Of a stretch of 64,000 nucleotides of DNA, positions 34,943 through 46,642 are shown piece by piece. Origin of the DNA: CAXBBB01 sp963841855. Its GTDB lineage: Bacteria > Bacteroidota > Rhodothermia > Rhodothermales > BA12. Both the position numbers and the translations under genes were made by a program. The stretch spans positions 806,001-870,000 of the forward strand of contig CAWJEJ010000001.1 of NCBI GenBank assembly GCA_963841855.1. Reading direction: 5' to 3'. Under the pieces are notes generated by a model, which had not been told where the DNA came from, ran no database searches, and saw only the letters and a list, made by a program, of their open reading frames with translations. Numbering within the stretch: the first letter of the stretch is position 1; each line of letters starts with the position of its first letter.

Positions 34943-35344
34943 TCAGGTGTTCTTGCCTCGCGACAGTCCCCACAGCACGCACGCCCAGCCGCCGATGAAC
35001 GCTGCACCACCTATCGGAGCGACGGCGCCCAAAATCGGCAGGTCGAGCAGGACGAGTGCGAACAGGCTGCCGCAGAAGAGCAGGCTGCCCAGTCCGAACA
35101 AGCGCGCCGCCCAGACGAGCCTCGGCGCCGCGCCCATGCCCGCGTGCAGCGCCAGCCCGATCCACAGGAGGCCCAGTCCGTGATAAGTCAGGTACCGCGC
35201 GCCGGTCTCCCACGTCGCGACGCGCTCAGGCGTCACCAACTCGCGCAGTCCGTGCGCTCCGAACGCGCCCAGTGCGACCGAGAAGAGCGCCAATCCCGCG
35301 CCCCACGCGGCGACAGTGCGGGCAGACGGGTGCGGCTCGGTCAC
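34943..35344 (-). CDS. DUF423 (YgdD-like) membrane protein
   Basis: 133 residues, four transmembrane helices. Typical DUF423 start GLALFSVALGAFGAHGLRE, then YLTYHGLGLLWIG and PIGGAAFIGGWACVLWG. Function unknown. ATG overlaps the recN stop by 4 nt (ATGA), so it rides on the recN message. Confidence 0.88.
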   Translation of the reverse strand: MTEPHPSARTVAAWGAGLALFSVALGAFGAHGLRELVTPERVATWETGARYLTYHGLGLLWIGLALHAGMGAAPRLVWAARLFGLGSLLFCGSLFALVLLDLPILGAVAPIGGAAFIGGWACVLWGLSRGKNT

Positions 35345-37056
35345 GACTCCTTGTGCATCAACTCGCGCGCGCTGTTGAGCGCGGCCTGCGTCACGTTCTC
35401 TCCGCTGATGAGCCGGGCGACTTGGTCAGCGCGCGCGTCGTCGTCCAGCCGCGTCAGGCGCGTGCGCGTGCGACCGGCGGCTTTGTCGATTTCCTTCTCG
35501 ACCTTGAAGTGAACGTCGCCCAGACCGGCGATCTGGGCCAGGTGCGTGATGGCAATGATCTGGTGGTATTGCGCCAGCCGGTGCATCGACTCGCCGACCT
35601 GCCGGGCGACCGAGCCGCTGATGCCGGTGTCGATCTCGTCGAACACAAGGATCGGCATCCGGTCGTTTTTGGCCAGAATCGTCTTCATCGCCAGCATGAT
35701 GCGGCTGATCTCGCCGCCCGACGCGACGCGTGCCAGCGGTTTGGGCGCCTCGCCGGGGTTGGCCGAGATGTAGAACTCGGCGTGGTCGATGCCCGTCGGC
35801 GTGGCGGCGAAGCGCTCGGCCTGTTTGCCTTCGCCCAGCGTCACCCAGCCGTCAGCTTTGCCCACTCGTGAGAAGCGGACTTCGACCTGGGCGTGCGGCA
35901 TGCCCAGATCGGCGAGTTCGGCGACGATGCCCTTTTCGATGCGCTCGGCGACTTCGTGCCGCTTGGTCGACAGGCGAAGCGCGGCGCGGCTGAGCCGAGC
36001 TTGGGCTTCGTCGATGCGCCGGGCCAGGCGTTCGATGGCGCCTTCGAAGTCGGCGGCCAGCGCGTACGTCTCGCCGATGTCGCGCCTGTGGTCGATCACG
36101 GCTTCGAGCGACTGACCGTACTTGCGTTTGAGCATTTCGAGATCCGTGATCCGGCCGCGGATTTGCTCCAGCCGCTCGGGATTGAACTCGATGCGCGCGT
36201 TGTACTCTTGCAGAGCCGTCGCCACCTCTTGGGCGATGATCTGCGCGCTCCGGATCTCGCCCAGTTGCTCCTCGAACGCCCGGTCGATGCGAGCCAGATC
36301 CTGCATCTCGTTGCGAACGACGACGAGTTGATCGTGGACGGCGTTCTCGCCCTCGTACAGCATCTCGTAGAGTTCGGCGGTCTTCTCGTACAGCCGCTCG
36401 GCGTTTTCGAGCACGCGCTGTTCGCTGTCGAGCGCGTCATCCTCGCCCGGTTGCGGGTCGACGGCGTCGATCTCCTCGATCTGAAACTCGTACAACTCCT
36501 TCTGCTGTCGCAACTCGCGCTCGCGCTTGATCAATCCCTTCTGCTCACCGACGAGGTCGGCGACGATCTGGTAGGCGTCGACGTAGCGCTCGACCATGCC
36601 AGCGAGACCGCCGAAGTCGTCGAGCAGGTCGAGGTGGGTTTCGGTTCGGAGCAGGCTCTGGTGCTCGTGCTGTCCGTGAAGGTCGATCAGGTTGGCGGCG
36701 ACCTCGCGCACGACCGGAAGCGTCGCCGGGCTGTCGTTGACGAAGGCGCGGCTCTGGCTCGCCGTGATCTCGCGGCGCAGGATGATCGACGTTCCGGCTT
36801 CGATGCCGTTGGCTTCGAGCAGGGCGCGCAGGCGCGGCGTGTCGGCCTCGTCGAACGTGCCTTCGATGACGGCTTTCTTGGCGCCCGTCCGGATGGCCTC
36901 GGTCGACGCGCGCTCGCCCAGGATCATGCCCAGCGCGCCGATCAGGATCGACTTTCCGGCCCCGGTCTCGCCCGTGATGATGTTGAGTCCGCTATCGAAC
37001 TCGACCTCTTGCTCTTCGATCAGAGCGTAATCGCGGACGTAGAGCGTGCGGAGCAT
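35341..37056 (-). CDS. recN: DNA repair ATPase RecN
   Basis: 571 residues. SMC-like: Walker A ITGETGAGKSILIGAL, long central coiled coil at about 155-370, C-terminal LARVASGGEISRIMLAMKT signature and Walker B ILVFDEIDTGISG. Holds broken DNA ends during double-strand break repair. Twelve bp after the upstream membrane protein; followed by DUF423 in overlap. Confidence 0.96.
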   Translation of the reverse strand: MLRTLYVRDYALIEEQEVEFDSGLNIITGETGAGKSILIGALGMILGERASTEAIRTGAKKAVIEGTFDEADTPRLRALLEANGIEAGTSIILRREITASQSRAFVNDSPATLPVVREVAANLIDLHGQHEHQSLLRTETHLDLLDDFGGLAGMVERYVDAYQIVADLVGEQKGLIKRERELRQQKELYEFQIEEIDAVDPQPGEDDALDSEQRVLENAERLYEKTAELYEMLYEGENAVHDQLVVVRNEMQDLARIDRAFEEQLGEIRSAQIIAQEVATALQEYNARIEFNPERLEQIRGRITDLEMLKRKYGQSLEAVIDHRRDIGETYALAADFEGAIERLARRIDEAQARLSRAALRLSTKRHEVAERIEKGIVAELADLGMPHAQVEVRFSRVGKADGWVTLGEGKQAERFAATPTGIDHAEFYISANPGEAPKPLARVASGGEISRIMLAMKTILAKNDRMPILVFDEIDTGISGSVARQVGESMHRLAQYHQIIAITHLAQIAGLGDVHFKVEKEIDKAAGRTRTRLTRLDDDARADQVARLISGENVTQAALNSARELMHKES

Positions 37057-37068
37057 CGTAGGCGGTGG

Positions 37069-37752
37069 CTAGTCGGAATCGGGCAAGAGCATACGCGCCT
37101 CCACTTGCGTGGTGTCCGACGATCCGGTATCGGATTGTGCGTTCGCCAACCCAAACCGCTCGCTAAGCGAGTCGCGTGCCTCACACATGGCAGGCCGCAT
37201 CTGTTTCTCGAAATTGACCACGACACCCAGCACGCGTCGCAAAACGCGCAGGTCCAAACCTTCGGGATCGTCTTCGGGCGCCGCGTCGAGTAGGCGAGGC
37301 GTGACGGCGCGCATCACGTCCTCGAAGTCTTCCTGGTAGGTGTAGGCCAAGCTCAAGTCGCGCACGGTTTCGAACTCGAACAAGCGAAGCATTCCCGTCG
37401 TCTGAGCGGCTTCGAACGCGACACTCGTCAGATAAGGACGATTCATCGGGCCGCGTGCGGAATCGTAAGACGGCAGTCGCTCCACTCCCACAGCAAGCGG
37501 ATCGCTTCGCAGCAGCACGTCCAGTTCGTCGTGTATTGCCTGGTGATACGGCACGACGGTATCCAGGCTCAGACAGTTCTGTGCCAACTCGGCGTGGAGC
37601 GCGCGCGCCGTCTCGTTCGCCCGGCGGCTCTCCTCCCACTCCTGCTGCAATTCGCCCACACCCAGCGCAATCAGCACGCCGAGTACGACGACGATCACCT
37701 CGAAGGCGAGCGACTTGAACGAGAACTCGGAAGACATCAGGCGGCGCAGCAT
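37069..37752 (-). CDS. Single-pass membrane protein (DUF6090-like)
   Basis: 227 residues: N-terminal transmembrane helix (LAFEVIVVVLGVLIALGVGEL) followed at once by a charged helix (QQEWEESRRANETARALHAEL) and a mainly helical outer part. This build is common among uncharacterised Bacteroidota proteins. Nine bp after the histidine kinase gene, twelve bp before recN, same strand, so probably part of one transcription unit; a signalling link with the kinase is only a guess. Confidence 0.72.
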   Translation of the reverse strand: MLRRLMSSEFSFKSLAFEVIVVVLGVLIALGVGELQQEWEESRRANETARALHAELAQNCLSLDTVVPYHQAIHDELDVLLRSDPLAVGVERLPSYDSARGPMNRPYLTSVAFEAAQTTGMLRLFEFETVRDLSLAYTYQEDFEDVMRAVTPRLLDAAPEDDPEGLDLRVLRRVLGVVVNFEKQMRPAMCEARDSLSERFGLANAQSDTGSSDTTQVEARMLLPDSD

Positions 37753-37761
37753 GACGCTAAT

Positions 37762-39414
37762 CTACACGTTGGCAGGCTCTTTCGTCGGCGCTTTTGCGCC
37801 TGCTACTTCGTTCCCGTCTGATGCTTCGCGAGGCAACGTGAGACGCGCCGTCGTGCCTGTGCCCGGTGTACTTTCGATCTCTAGAGCACCGCCCATCACA
37901 TCGCAGGCCCGGCGCGCTATCGCTAGTCCGATGCCGATTCCTTCGTGCCGCTGAACGCCTGACAGGTGCGCCTGCTCGAACGCGTCGAAGATGGAGCCGA
38001 GCGCCTCTCCGCTCATGCCTACGCCGGTATCCTCGACCTCCACGACCACCTTGCCATCCCGTCTTCCGAGGCGCAGCACGACCGAGCCTGCGTTGGTAAA
38101 CCGGACGGCGTTGTCGAGCAGCGCATCTACGACTTGGCTGAGCAGTTCAGGATCGAAAGCGGAGACCAGAGTCGGAGGCGCGTCGAGCCGTAGCGTCACG
38201 CCTTTACGAGCCGCCGTTTCCTGATGCCGCCGAGCGAGTCCGCTCAGCACGTTGGCCAGATCGCCGCGTGACACGTGGTTGGCTACGTCGCCCGCCTCCA
38301 GCCGCGCTAGATTCATCACCGCAGTCAGCGTGCGATGCAGGCGGCGGCCGCTCGCGCCTATGTCGGCGGCCAAGGGGGCCAGTTCGGGGTCGATTTCGTC
38401 GCGCAAGATGTCCGCGCCGCCCATGATGACCGAAAGCGGCGTTCTGAACTCGTGGTTGAGGTTGACGAGCAGCGCAGTCTTGAGCCGTTCGGCCTGCGCG
38501 GTGCGCTCGCGCGCTTGGTCAGCCAACCGGCGGGCAATTCGCTCCGCTTCGAGCGAAACAGCATCGTCGACGTTCGTCATGATGCCGATCACGCTGTCCT
38601 CGTCGTCTGCCGACCACTGCCACCGCACGTCGAACAGCACGCGCCGATGAGCCGTCCGCGCTGCCACACGCGACAGGTGAGTCGGCTTGTGCGGAGACGT
38701 GTGGCTGCTGGCGAGCACGCGCTCTACCGCGTCCCGATCTTCGAACAGGGCGGCAAGCGGCTCGCCCATCACATCGGCTACGGGCTGCCCCGTATGCCGC
38801 GTCCACGCATCGGTGAGAAAGGAGACGACGCCTCCGTTTGTCTGGAAGACCACGTCGTCCAGGCCGCCGAGTATCAAACTGTGCCGTCGCTCGCTGACGC
38901 GCAGCCGCTCATGCAGCCACGCATTGCGCAGCGCGACCGCGGCCTGCGAAGCCATCGCTTGGGCCATCGATATGGCCGGTTCATCGAACCGCTCGGCTTC
39001 GGAATGAGCGTAGAGCAGTGCTCCCATCACCTCGCCCTCCGAATCGCACACCGGAATGCCGAGCACGCTGTCCACGCCCATCACGTGGGCAGCCTCACTA
39101 TATGTCGGATCGGCCGAAGCGTTTGCCAGGTGCAGCGGATGGTGCGGACGCGGCAGGCCGAACAGGTCCGGTAACCGACGGACAGTCGTCTCCTCGACGC
39201 TCGGCGATGCGACGACGACCGAGTGCAACTGACCGCCACGCCGAAGCGATTCCTCTCGGTAGAACAGCCCGCCCCGATCGGCGCCGCACAACTCGGCACC
39301 CGACGTCACGATGGCCCGCATGAGACGAGATGGGTCGAGTTCAGACGACAGCTGCGCAGTGATCTCCAGAATCGCGGCCAACGAGCGGCTGTCCGGTGGG
39401 GAGAAAGGCGACAT
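37762..39414 (-). CDS. Soluble GAF-PAS sensor histidine kinase
   Basis: 550 residues from ATG 39414; a GTG at 39462 would add 16 residues. GAF domain about 20-170 (LCGADRGGLFYREE, AMASQAAVALRNAWLHERL), PAS-like domain 180-290, phospho-acceptor motif NLNHEFRTPLSV, ATPase boxes DNAVRF, EDTGVGM, FDAFEQ, GIGIGLAIAR. No transmembrane segment, so a cytoplasmic signal is likely. No response regulator is next to it. On the minus strand a TAAGTTTC motif lies about 30 bases before the ATG. Confidence 0.92.
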   Translation of the reverse strand: MSPFSPPDSRSLAAILEITAQLSSELDPSRLMRAIVTSGAELCGADRGGLFYREESLRRGGQLHSVVVASPSVEETTVRRLPDLFGLPRPHHPLHLANASADPTYSEAAHVMGVDSVLGIPVCDSEGEVMGALLYAHSEAERFDEPAISMAQAMASQAAVALRNAWLHERLRVSERRHSLILGGLDDVVFQTNGGVVSFLTDAWTRHTGQPVADVMGEPLAALFEDRDAVERVLASSHTSPHKPTHLSRVAARTAHRRVLFDVRWQWSADDEDSVIGIMTNVDDAVSLEAERIARRLADQARERTAQAERLKTALLVNLNHEFRTPLSVIMGGADILRDEIDPELAPLAADIGASGRRLHRTLTAVMNLARLEAGDVANHVSRGDLANVLSGLARRHQETAARKGVTLRLDAPPTLVSAFDPELLSQVVDALLDNAVRFTNAGSVVLRLGRRDGKVVVEVEDTGVGMSGEALGSIFDAFEQAHLSGVQRHEGIGIGLAIARRACDVMGGALEIESTPGTGTTARLTLPREASDGNEVAGAKAPTKEPANV

Positions 39415-39514
39415 GGGAAGCGAGGTACTGAACCCTAGAAACTTAGTCTCTACTCGTCCCACTCTCCTCTCTTCTTCGGCAACTATGGAGACACTCTTTT
39501 ATGTCATACCAATG

Positions 39515-39560
39515 CAAACGAGGTTCTTACTTACAGTCGCGTAAGTAAGAACCTCGTTTG
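39515..39560. repeat. 20-bp perfect inverted repeat (hairpin) between secA and the kinase gene
   Basis: Arms 39515-39534 (starting CAAACGAGGTTC) and 39541-39560 are exact reverse complements; the loop is AGTCGC. AT-richer than its surroundings. Neither side is followed by a T-run, so it is not a standard intrinsic terminator although it lies just after secA. Confidence 0.85.
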
Positions 39561-39650
39561 TTCGGCTCCGTCGATTCTGGTCGTTTGCTCTCCAGAAGGC
39601 GAGGAGCGCAGCACGTGACCAAGAGCGAACGTGGCAGTCCCGTTTGCGGC

Positions 39651-43040
<3,390 letters not shown>

Positions 43041-43334
43041 GGGCAGAAACGTCGCGAGAAAGGAGAAAGGCCGAAAGTAGGCGGCGGCGAGGCGCAGGGC
43101 GAGGAATATCGCTGGGATAACGACAGCCGAGGCAGCACTTTTGAATGCAACGGAGCGAATCGGCGTTCCAGCGCACAGTCCACGCAAAATGCGCGAACCG
43201 TCGCCCGGCGAGATGGGCGGGCTTGACCGCGCGCGTACCGGTCCCGTTCTTGTCTCCACCCGCCCAACGTACGCGCTATCGCCCTCTCGGTACTCTCAGC
43301 TTCGGCTGCCCCTTTCGTCTCCTACCGATCTTCG

Positions 43335-44303
43335 ATGCGACTCTCTCGTGCCTTCACGGGCTGCGCCTGCCTACTGCTGCTCGCTCCAACAGCATCCGCT
43401 CAGTTGGGCAACGGCGGTGCCTTCTCTGTCCTCTCGCTCGACGCCTCGCCTCGTACGGCGGCTCTGGGCGGATTGCACAGCGCGCTGGGCGGGACCGATC
43501 CGGCGCAGCTATTCTATAACCCGGCGCTGCTCGAACCGTCGAATGGCACGCTGTCACTGGGCTATCTCAACCACCTGGCCGGTCTCAACGCGGGGTTTGT
43601 CGCTTACGGCCGGACTATACGAGGCGTCGATGCAGCCGTCGGCGTGCGGTACCTGAGCTATGGCGAGTTGGAGGGCGCCGACGCGCGCGGCGACGACACG
43701 GGCACCTTCTCGGCATCCGACATCGCGCTTACGGCAGGTGCCAGTTATTCGGTCAGCGAGCGCCTTCGGCTGGGTGCCAACGCGCACGTCGTCACGTCGG
43801 GCATCGACGACGCGAGAGCTACCGCGCTGGCCGCTGACGTGGCTGCCGCGTTTACGATTCCGACCCAAGCGCTGACGGCGACCGTCAGCCTGCACCACGC
43901 TGGGGCCGTCGTGTCGTCTTTGGCCGAAACGACCGATGAGTTGCCGCTCGACCTGCGCGTGAGCGTGAGCAAGCGTCTGCAATACCTACCGCTCCTCGTT
44001 TCGGTGACGGGCTACAACCTCGCTGATCCAGGCGGAAGCGGCACGGGTAACCAGAACGCTGCTGCCCAGGCCGCACGCCACATCCGGGTAGGAGGCGAGC
44101 TGCAGTTCTCGCCCACATTCCAGGTTCGGTTAGGCTTCTCGCCCGAGCGCAACCAGGACCTCCGCACGCGCGACCGCCTGGACTTCGCCGGTCTGACGGG
44201 CGGTTTCGGACTCAAAGTCTCGCGCTTCCACGTCGACTACGCGTTCCAGTCGTGGTTCGAAAACGGCACGCTGCACTACTTGGGACTGCGGACCAACCTC
44301 TGA
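43335..44303 (+). CDS. porQ: PorQ, type IX secretion system protein
   Basis: 322 residues. Signal peptide (MRLSRAFTGCACLLLLAPTA then SAQ), then GGAFSVLSLDASPRTAALGG, FYNPALLEPSNGTLSLGYLN, DTGTFSASDIALTAGASY: the PorQ order of an outer-membrane barrel related to PorV. In known systems PorQ works with PorU/PorV/PorZ in attaching T9SS cargo to the surface. Its last 112 bases are repeated at 44882-44993 behind a toxin-antitoxin module, suggesting that the present 3' end came in with the insertion. Confidence 0.85.
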   Translation: MRLSRAFTGCACLLLLAPTASAQLGNGGAFSVLSLDASPRTAALGGLHSALGGTDPAQLFYNPALLEPSNGTLSLGYLNHLAGLNAGFVAYGRTIRGVDAAVGVRYLSYGELEGADARGDDTGTFSASDIALTAGASYSVSERLRLGANAHVVTSGIDDARATALAADVAAAFTIPTQALTATVSLHHAGAVVSSLAETTDELPLDLRVSVSKRLQYLPLLVSVTGYNLADPGGSGTGNQNAAAQAARHIRVGGELQFSPTFQVRLGFSPERNQDLRTRDRLDFAGLTGGFGLKVSRFHVDYAFQSWFENGTLHYLGLRTNL

Positions 44304-44315
44304 CTCCATCCAACC

Positions 44316-44537
44316 ATGAATCGCATCACGATTGACCCGGCGATCTGCCACGGCAAACCGTGCATCCACGGTCTGCGCTACCCGGTCGAGATGATCCTCG
44401 ACCTGCTTAGCTCGGGCATGACGCCCGATGAGGTTCTGGCCGACTACGAAGATCACGAGCGAGACGACACGCTGGCCGTCCTGTCGCATGCGGCTCACCT
44501 CAGTCGTACCAAGCGCACGCTTCCTCTGGCCGCGTGA
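44316..44537 (+). CDS. DUF433 (VapB45-like) antitoxin
   Basis: 73 residues. DUF433 hallmarks ITIDPAICHGKPCIHGLR, PVEMILDLLSSGMTPDEVLADY. Family members pair with DUF5615/PIN-like toxins. Begins 12 bp after the porQ stop and overlaps the broken toxin by GTGA. It appears intact while its toxin is not. Confidence 0.9.
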   Translation: MNRITIDPAICHGKPCIHGLRYPVEMILDLLSSGMTPDEVLADYEDHERDDTLAVLSHAAHLSRTKRTLPLAA

Positions 44538-44890
44538 AGCTCATTCTGGATGCTCATCTACCGCGTCGTTTTGTGCATTCTGCTATGCGAACTCGGCCAC
44601 GACGCCATCCACACGCTCGACTTGCCTGATGGTAATCGAACACCCGACTCCGAAATCAGTCGTGTCTCGGTCTCGGAAGAGCGAATCGTAACGACGAAAG
44701 ACTCGGACTTCGTCAACTCCCTCTTGATCAGCAGCGTCCCGTTTAACTGCTTATCGTCTCGACTGGCATATTCCAAACGCTGAGTTGAATCGGCTCGTGC
44801 TCGTCAACGCATCCGCTCTTGAAGGAGCGTTGGTCTCCCACTCGTTCGTCGAATTGGATCGCACCTCCCTACGCATTCACTTCCGATGGG
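44534..44890 (+). pseudogene. DUF5615/PIN-like toxin, disrupted by about three frameshifts
   Basis: GTG 44534 starts VKLILDAHLPRRFVH; a second frame carries LCELGHDAIHTLDLPDG and TTKDSDFVNSLLIS; a third LLIVSTG; a fourth NAELNRLVLVNASALEGAL and HSFVELDRTSLRIH. In that order they rebuild a DUF5615 toxin (MKLLLDahLp, GHDA, TKDsDF, STGNipNaEL). The shifts fall near 44578, 44745 and 44768; the last two fit single-base losses. Its end runs straight into the porQ remnant. Confidence 0.65.
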
Positions 44891-44993
44891 CGGTTTCGGA
44901 CTCAAAGTGTCGCGCTTCCACGTCGACTACGCGTTCCAGTCGTGGTCCGAAAACGGCACGCTGCACTACCTCGGCCTGCGCATCAGCTTGTCA
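44882..44993 (+). pseudogene. Remnant second copy of the porQ 3' end
   Basis: 112 bases match 44192-44303 with 13 differences by eye (about 88 percent): GGFGLKVSRFHVDYAFQSW, then NGTLHYLGLR. The stop codon has become TCA. With the true porQ end it forms direct repeats around the DUF433/DUF5615 module. Confidence 0.85.
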
Positions 44994-45190
44994 TCCTTCC
45001 CAGTGGTGGTTCTGCTCATTCCGGCAAGCGCCTCGTCAGCGAGAGCGATCTAGATGGTTTCTTATAGGGCCGAGGCATGTGGGGAGGGCAGTGAGAGTCG
45101 GATGCACGTGGCAGTCGCCTACGACGAGCATGCAGAGCGGCGACGATAAAGCGAGCAGGATCTCTCCCATGCCGGAGCGCCCAAACGCAC

Positions 45191-45225
45191 GACGCCCCCG
45201 GCGGCACGTGGCTACCGGGGGCGTC
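45191..45225 (-). terminator. GC-rich hairpin after the carbonic anhydrase gene
   Basis: GACGCCCCCGG and CCGGGGGCGTC form an 11-bp stem around a 13-nt loop. Placed 24 bases after the stop on the minus strand. The following T-run is weak (GTGCGTTTGG), so termination strength is uncertain. Confidence 0.55.
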
Positions 45226-45248
45226 GGGGTGATACCGAGTGGGTCGGA

Positions 45249-46019
45249 TCAGTTCATCATTGCGGCCATGGCGGCGGCATCGACGGGATCGTTGAAGGTG
45301 ACCTTGCCGGTGGCGACGTCGTGCATCGCGCCGACGACGATCAGCTTGCCCTCCCTGACGAGTCCGGCCATGACCGGGCTGCGCTCAAGGATGTTCACGA
45401 CCGTCATGTCGACGTTCTCGTGGGCGACGGCCTGGACGAAGTCAGCGTTGGACGAGTTGCGCGGTCCGCTCACGTCGGTGACCGAGTAGATGGCCGGGGC
45501 GATGTTGCTCAGCGTGTGTGTCAGGTTGCCCAGTTCGACGTTGTCGCAGGCGCCCTTGACGGCTCCACACTCGGTGTGACCGAGCACGACGACGACTTTG
45601 CTGCCAGCGGCGGCGGTAGCGAACTCCATGCTTCCCAGGATGTCGGTGTTGACGAAGTTACCGGCGATGCGGACCGAGAAGATGTCGCCGACGCCTTTGT
45701 CGAATACGATCTCGTGCGGCACGCGGCTGTCGATGCAGCCCAGGATGGTCGCCATCGGATACTGACCGCCAGCCGTACCAGCGACCTGTGCGTTGAAGTC
45801 ACGCTCGACAGCCGTTCCGTCGAGGAAGCGCTGGTTGCCGTCTTGGAGCACGCGGAGCACGTCCATGGGCGAGAGGGCCGCTTGCGATTCTGCCGTGAGC
45901 GCCATCGTGACGTCACGTCCGGTGTGGTCCATCGTGGCAGGCTGCGTCTGAGCGCAGGCGGGAAGGACGAAGAGAGCCGCCAGCATGACGAGCGGCGAGA
46001 GACGGGAAAAAGTGTTCAT
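45249..46019 (-). CDS. Exported beta-carbonic anhydrase (lipoprotein)
   Basis: 256 residues from ATG 46019. Signal with lipobox LPAC (Cys22), so an envelope-anchored enzyme rather than the usual cytoplasmic form. Zinc ligands and partners of the beta class are present: CIDSR (Cys95, Asp97, Arg99), LGHTECGAV (His148, Cys151). Hydrates CO2 to bicarbonate. A 22-residue in-frame extension upstream (to 46085) would bury the signal and is rejected. Confidence 0.92.
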   Translation of the reverse strand: MNTFSRLSPLVMLAALFVLPACAQTQPATMDHTGRDVTMALTAESQAALSPMDVLRVLQDGNQRFLDGTAVERDFNAQVAGTAGGQYPMATILGCIDSRVPHEIVFDKGVGDIFSVRIAGNFVNTDILGSMEFATAAAGSKVVVVLGHTECGAVKGACDNVELGNLTHTLSNIAPAIYSVTDVSGPRNSSNADFVQAVAHENVDMTVVNILERSPVMAGLVREGKLIVVGAMHDVATGKVTFNDPVDAAAMAAMMN

Positions 46020-46542
46020 CGAGTAGATGGTGTGGATAGGAGTTAGAGAGCGTGATGCGCCGAGCGCACACGAGGAATCCCACAAACAGAGACGTAAAGA
46101 GTCGTGCGGGAAAGGGAAAATTAGAGGGTTCGTTCGTTCGGTCGAATCACACGCCAGCGAACGGAGGGAGGTGAATTGCGCGCCAGCCGGAGCGGTGTTC
46201 GAGTGGCGTCAAAATCCGGAGCCATGCCTACTACCCGCACCTCACGGCGAAACCGAATTGGTCGGCACAGGGGCAGATCGGAAGTTGGTTGTGATAACGG
46301 GTAATGGAGTAGTGAGTGCTGTGTACGTCTTGAATGCAAGGGTCGGTTTCCCTGAAAGCGCGTCCCGGACGTGAATCCGGCTTCATACGGGCCTTTCTGT
46401 GTGACCGACTCGTGACACCGGTTTTCCCATCGCCTGAAGCGCACGCTTCGAATGGTCGCTGTAAACCGGTGAACCGTAGCGTTGCCGTTACTAACGGCGC
46501 GTCTGAGGCGGCTACCTGTTGAACGATTGACGCCCCACGCTC
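46020..46542. other. Intergenic region between carbonic anhydrase and a small open frame
   Basis: About 520 bp with no convincing gene on either strand. It must hold the carbonic anhydrase promoter (a TAATTTTCC stretch on the minus strand near 46115 is a weak candidate). A small CCGGA/TCCGG hairpin lies near 46367-46382 and a GCCGTTA/TAACGGC palindrome near 46483-46497. Confidence 0.4.
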
Positions 46543-46638
46543 ATGCCTGCCCTCCTCGACACCGTCCTCCTCTGGTCGCGCTTCGCCGCCGCTGCCGCCA
46601 CTGCTCTTCTCGTCGGCCTGAGCGCGCTCGCGCTGTAA
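46543..46638 (+). CDS. Possible 31-residue membrane peptide
   Basis: ATG 46543 to TAA 46636 encodes a peptide with one hydrophobic helix (FAAAAATALLVGLSALAL). The leader GACGCCCCACGCTC resembles those of true genes here. No homologue is recalled, and it converges on the recombinase gene with four bases between the stops. Speculative. Confidence 0.3.
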   Translation: MPALLDTVLLWSRFAAAAATALLVGLSALAL

Positions 46639-46642
46639 CGCG

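Noticed and set aside
39515..39560. Hairpin as secA terminator
   Set aside because: No T-run on either side; kept as an unexplained inverted repeat.
43041..43259. Longer start for secA
   Set aside because: The 73 extra residues are not SecA-like; the region is the divergent promoter area with porQ.
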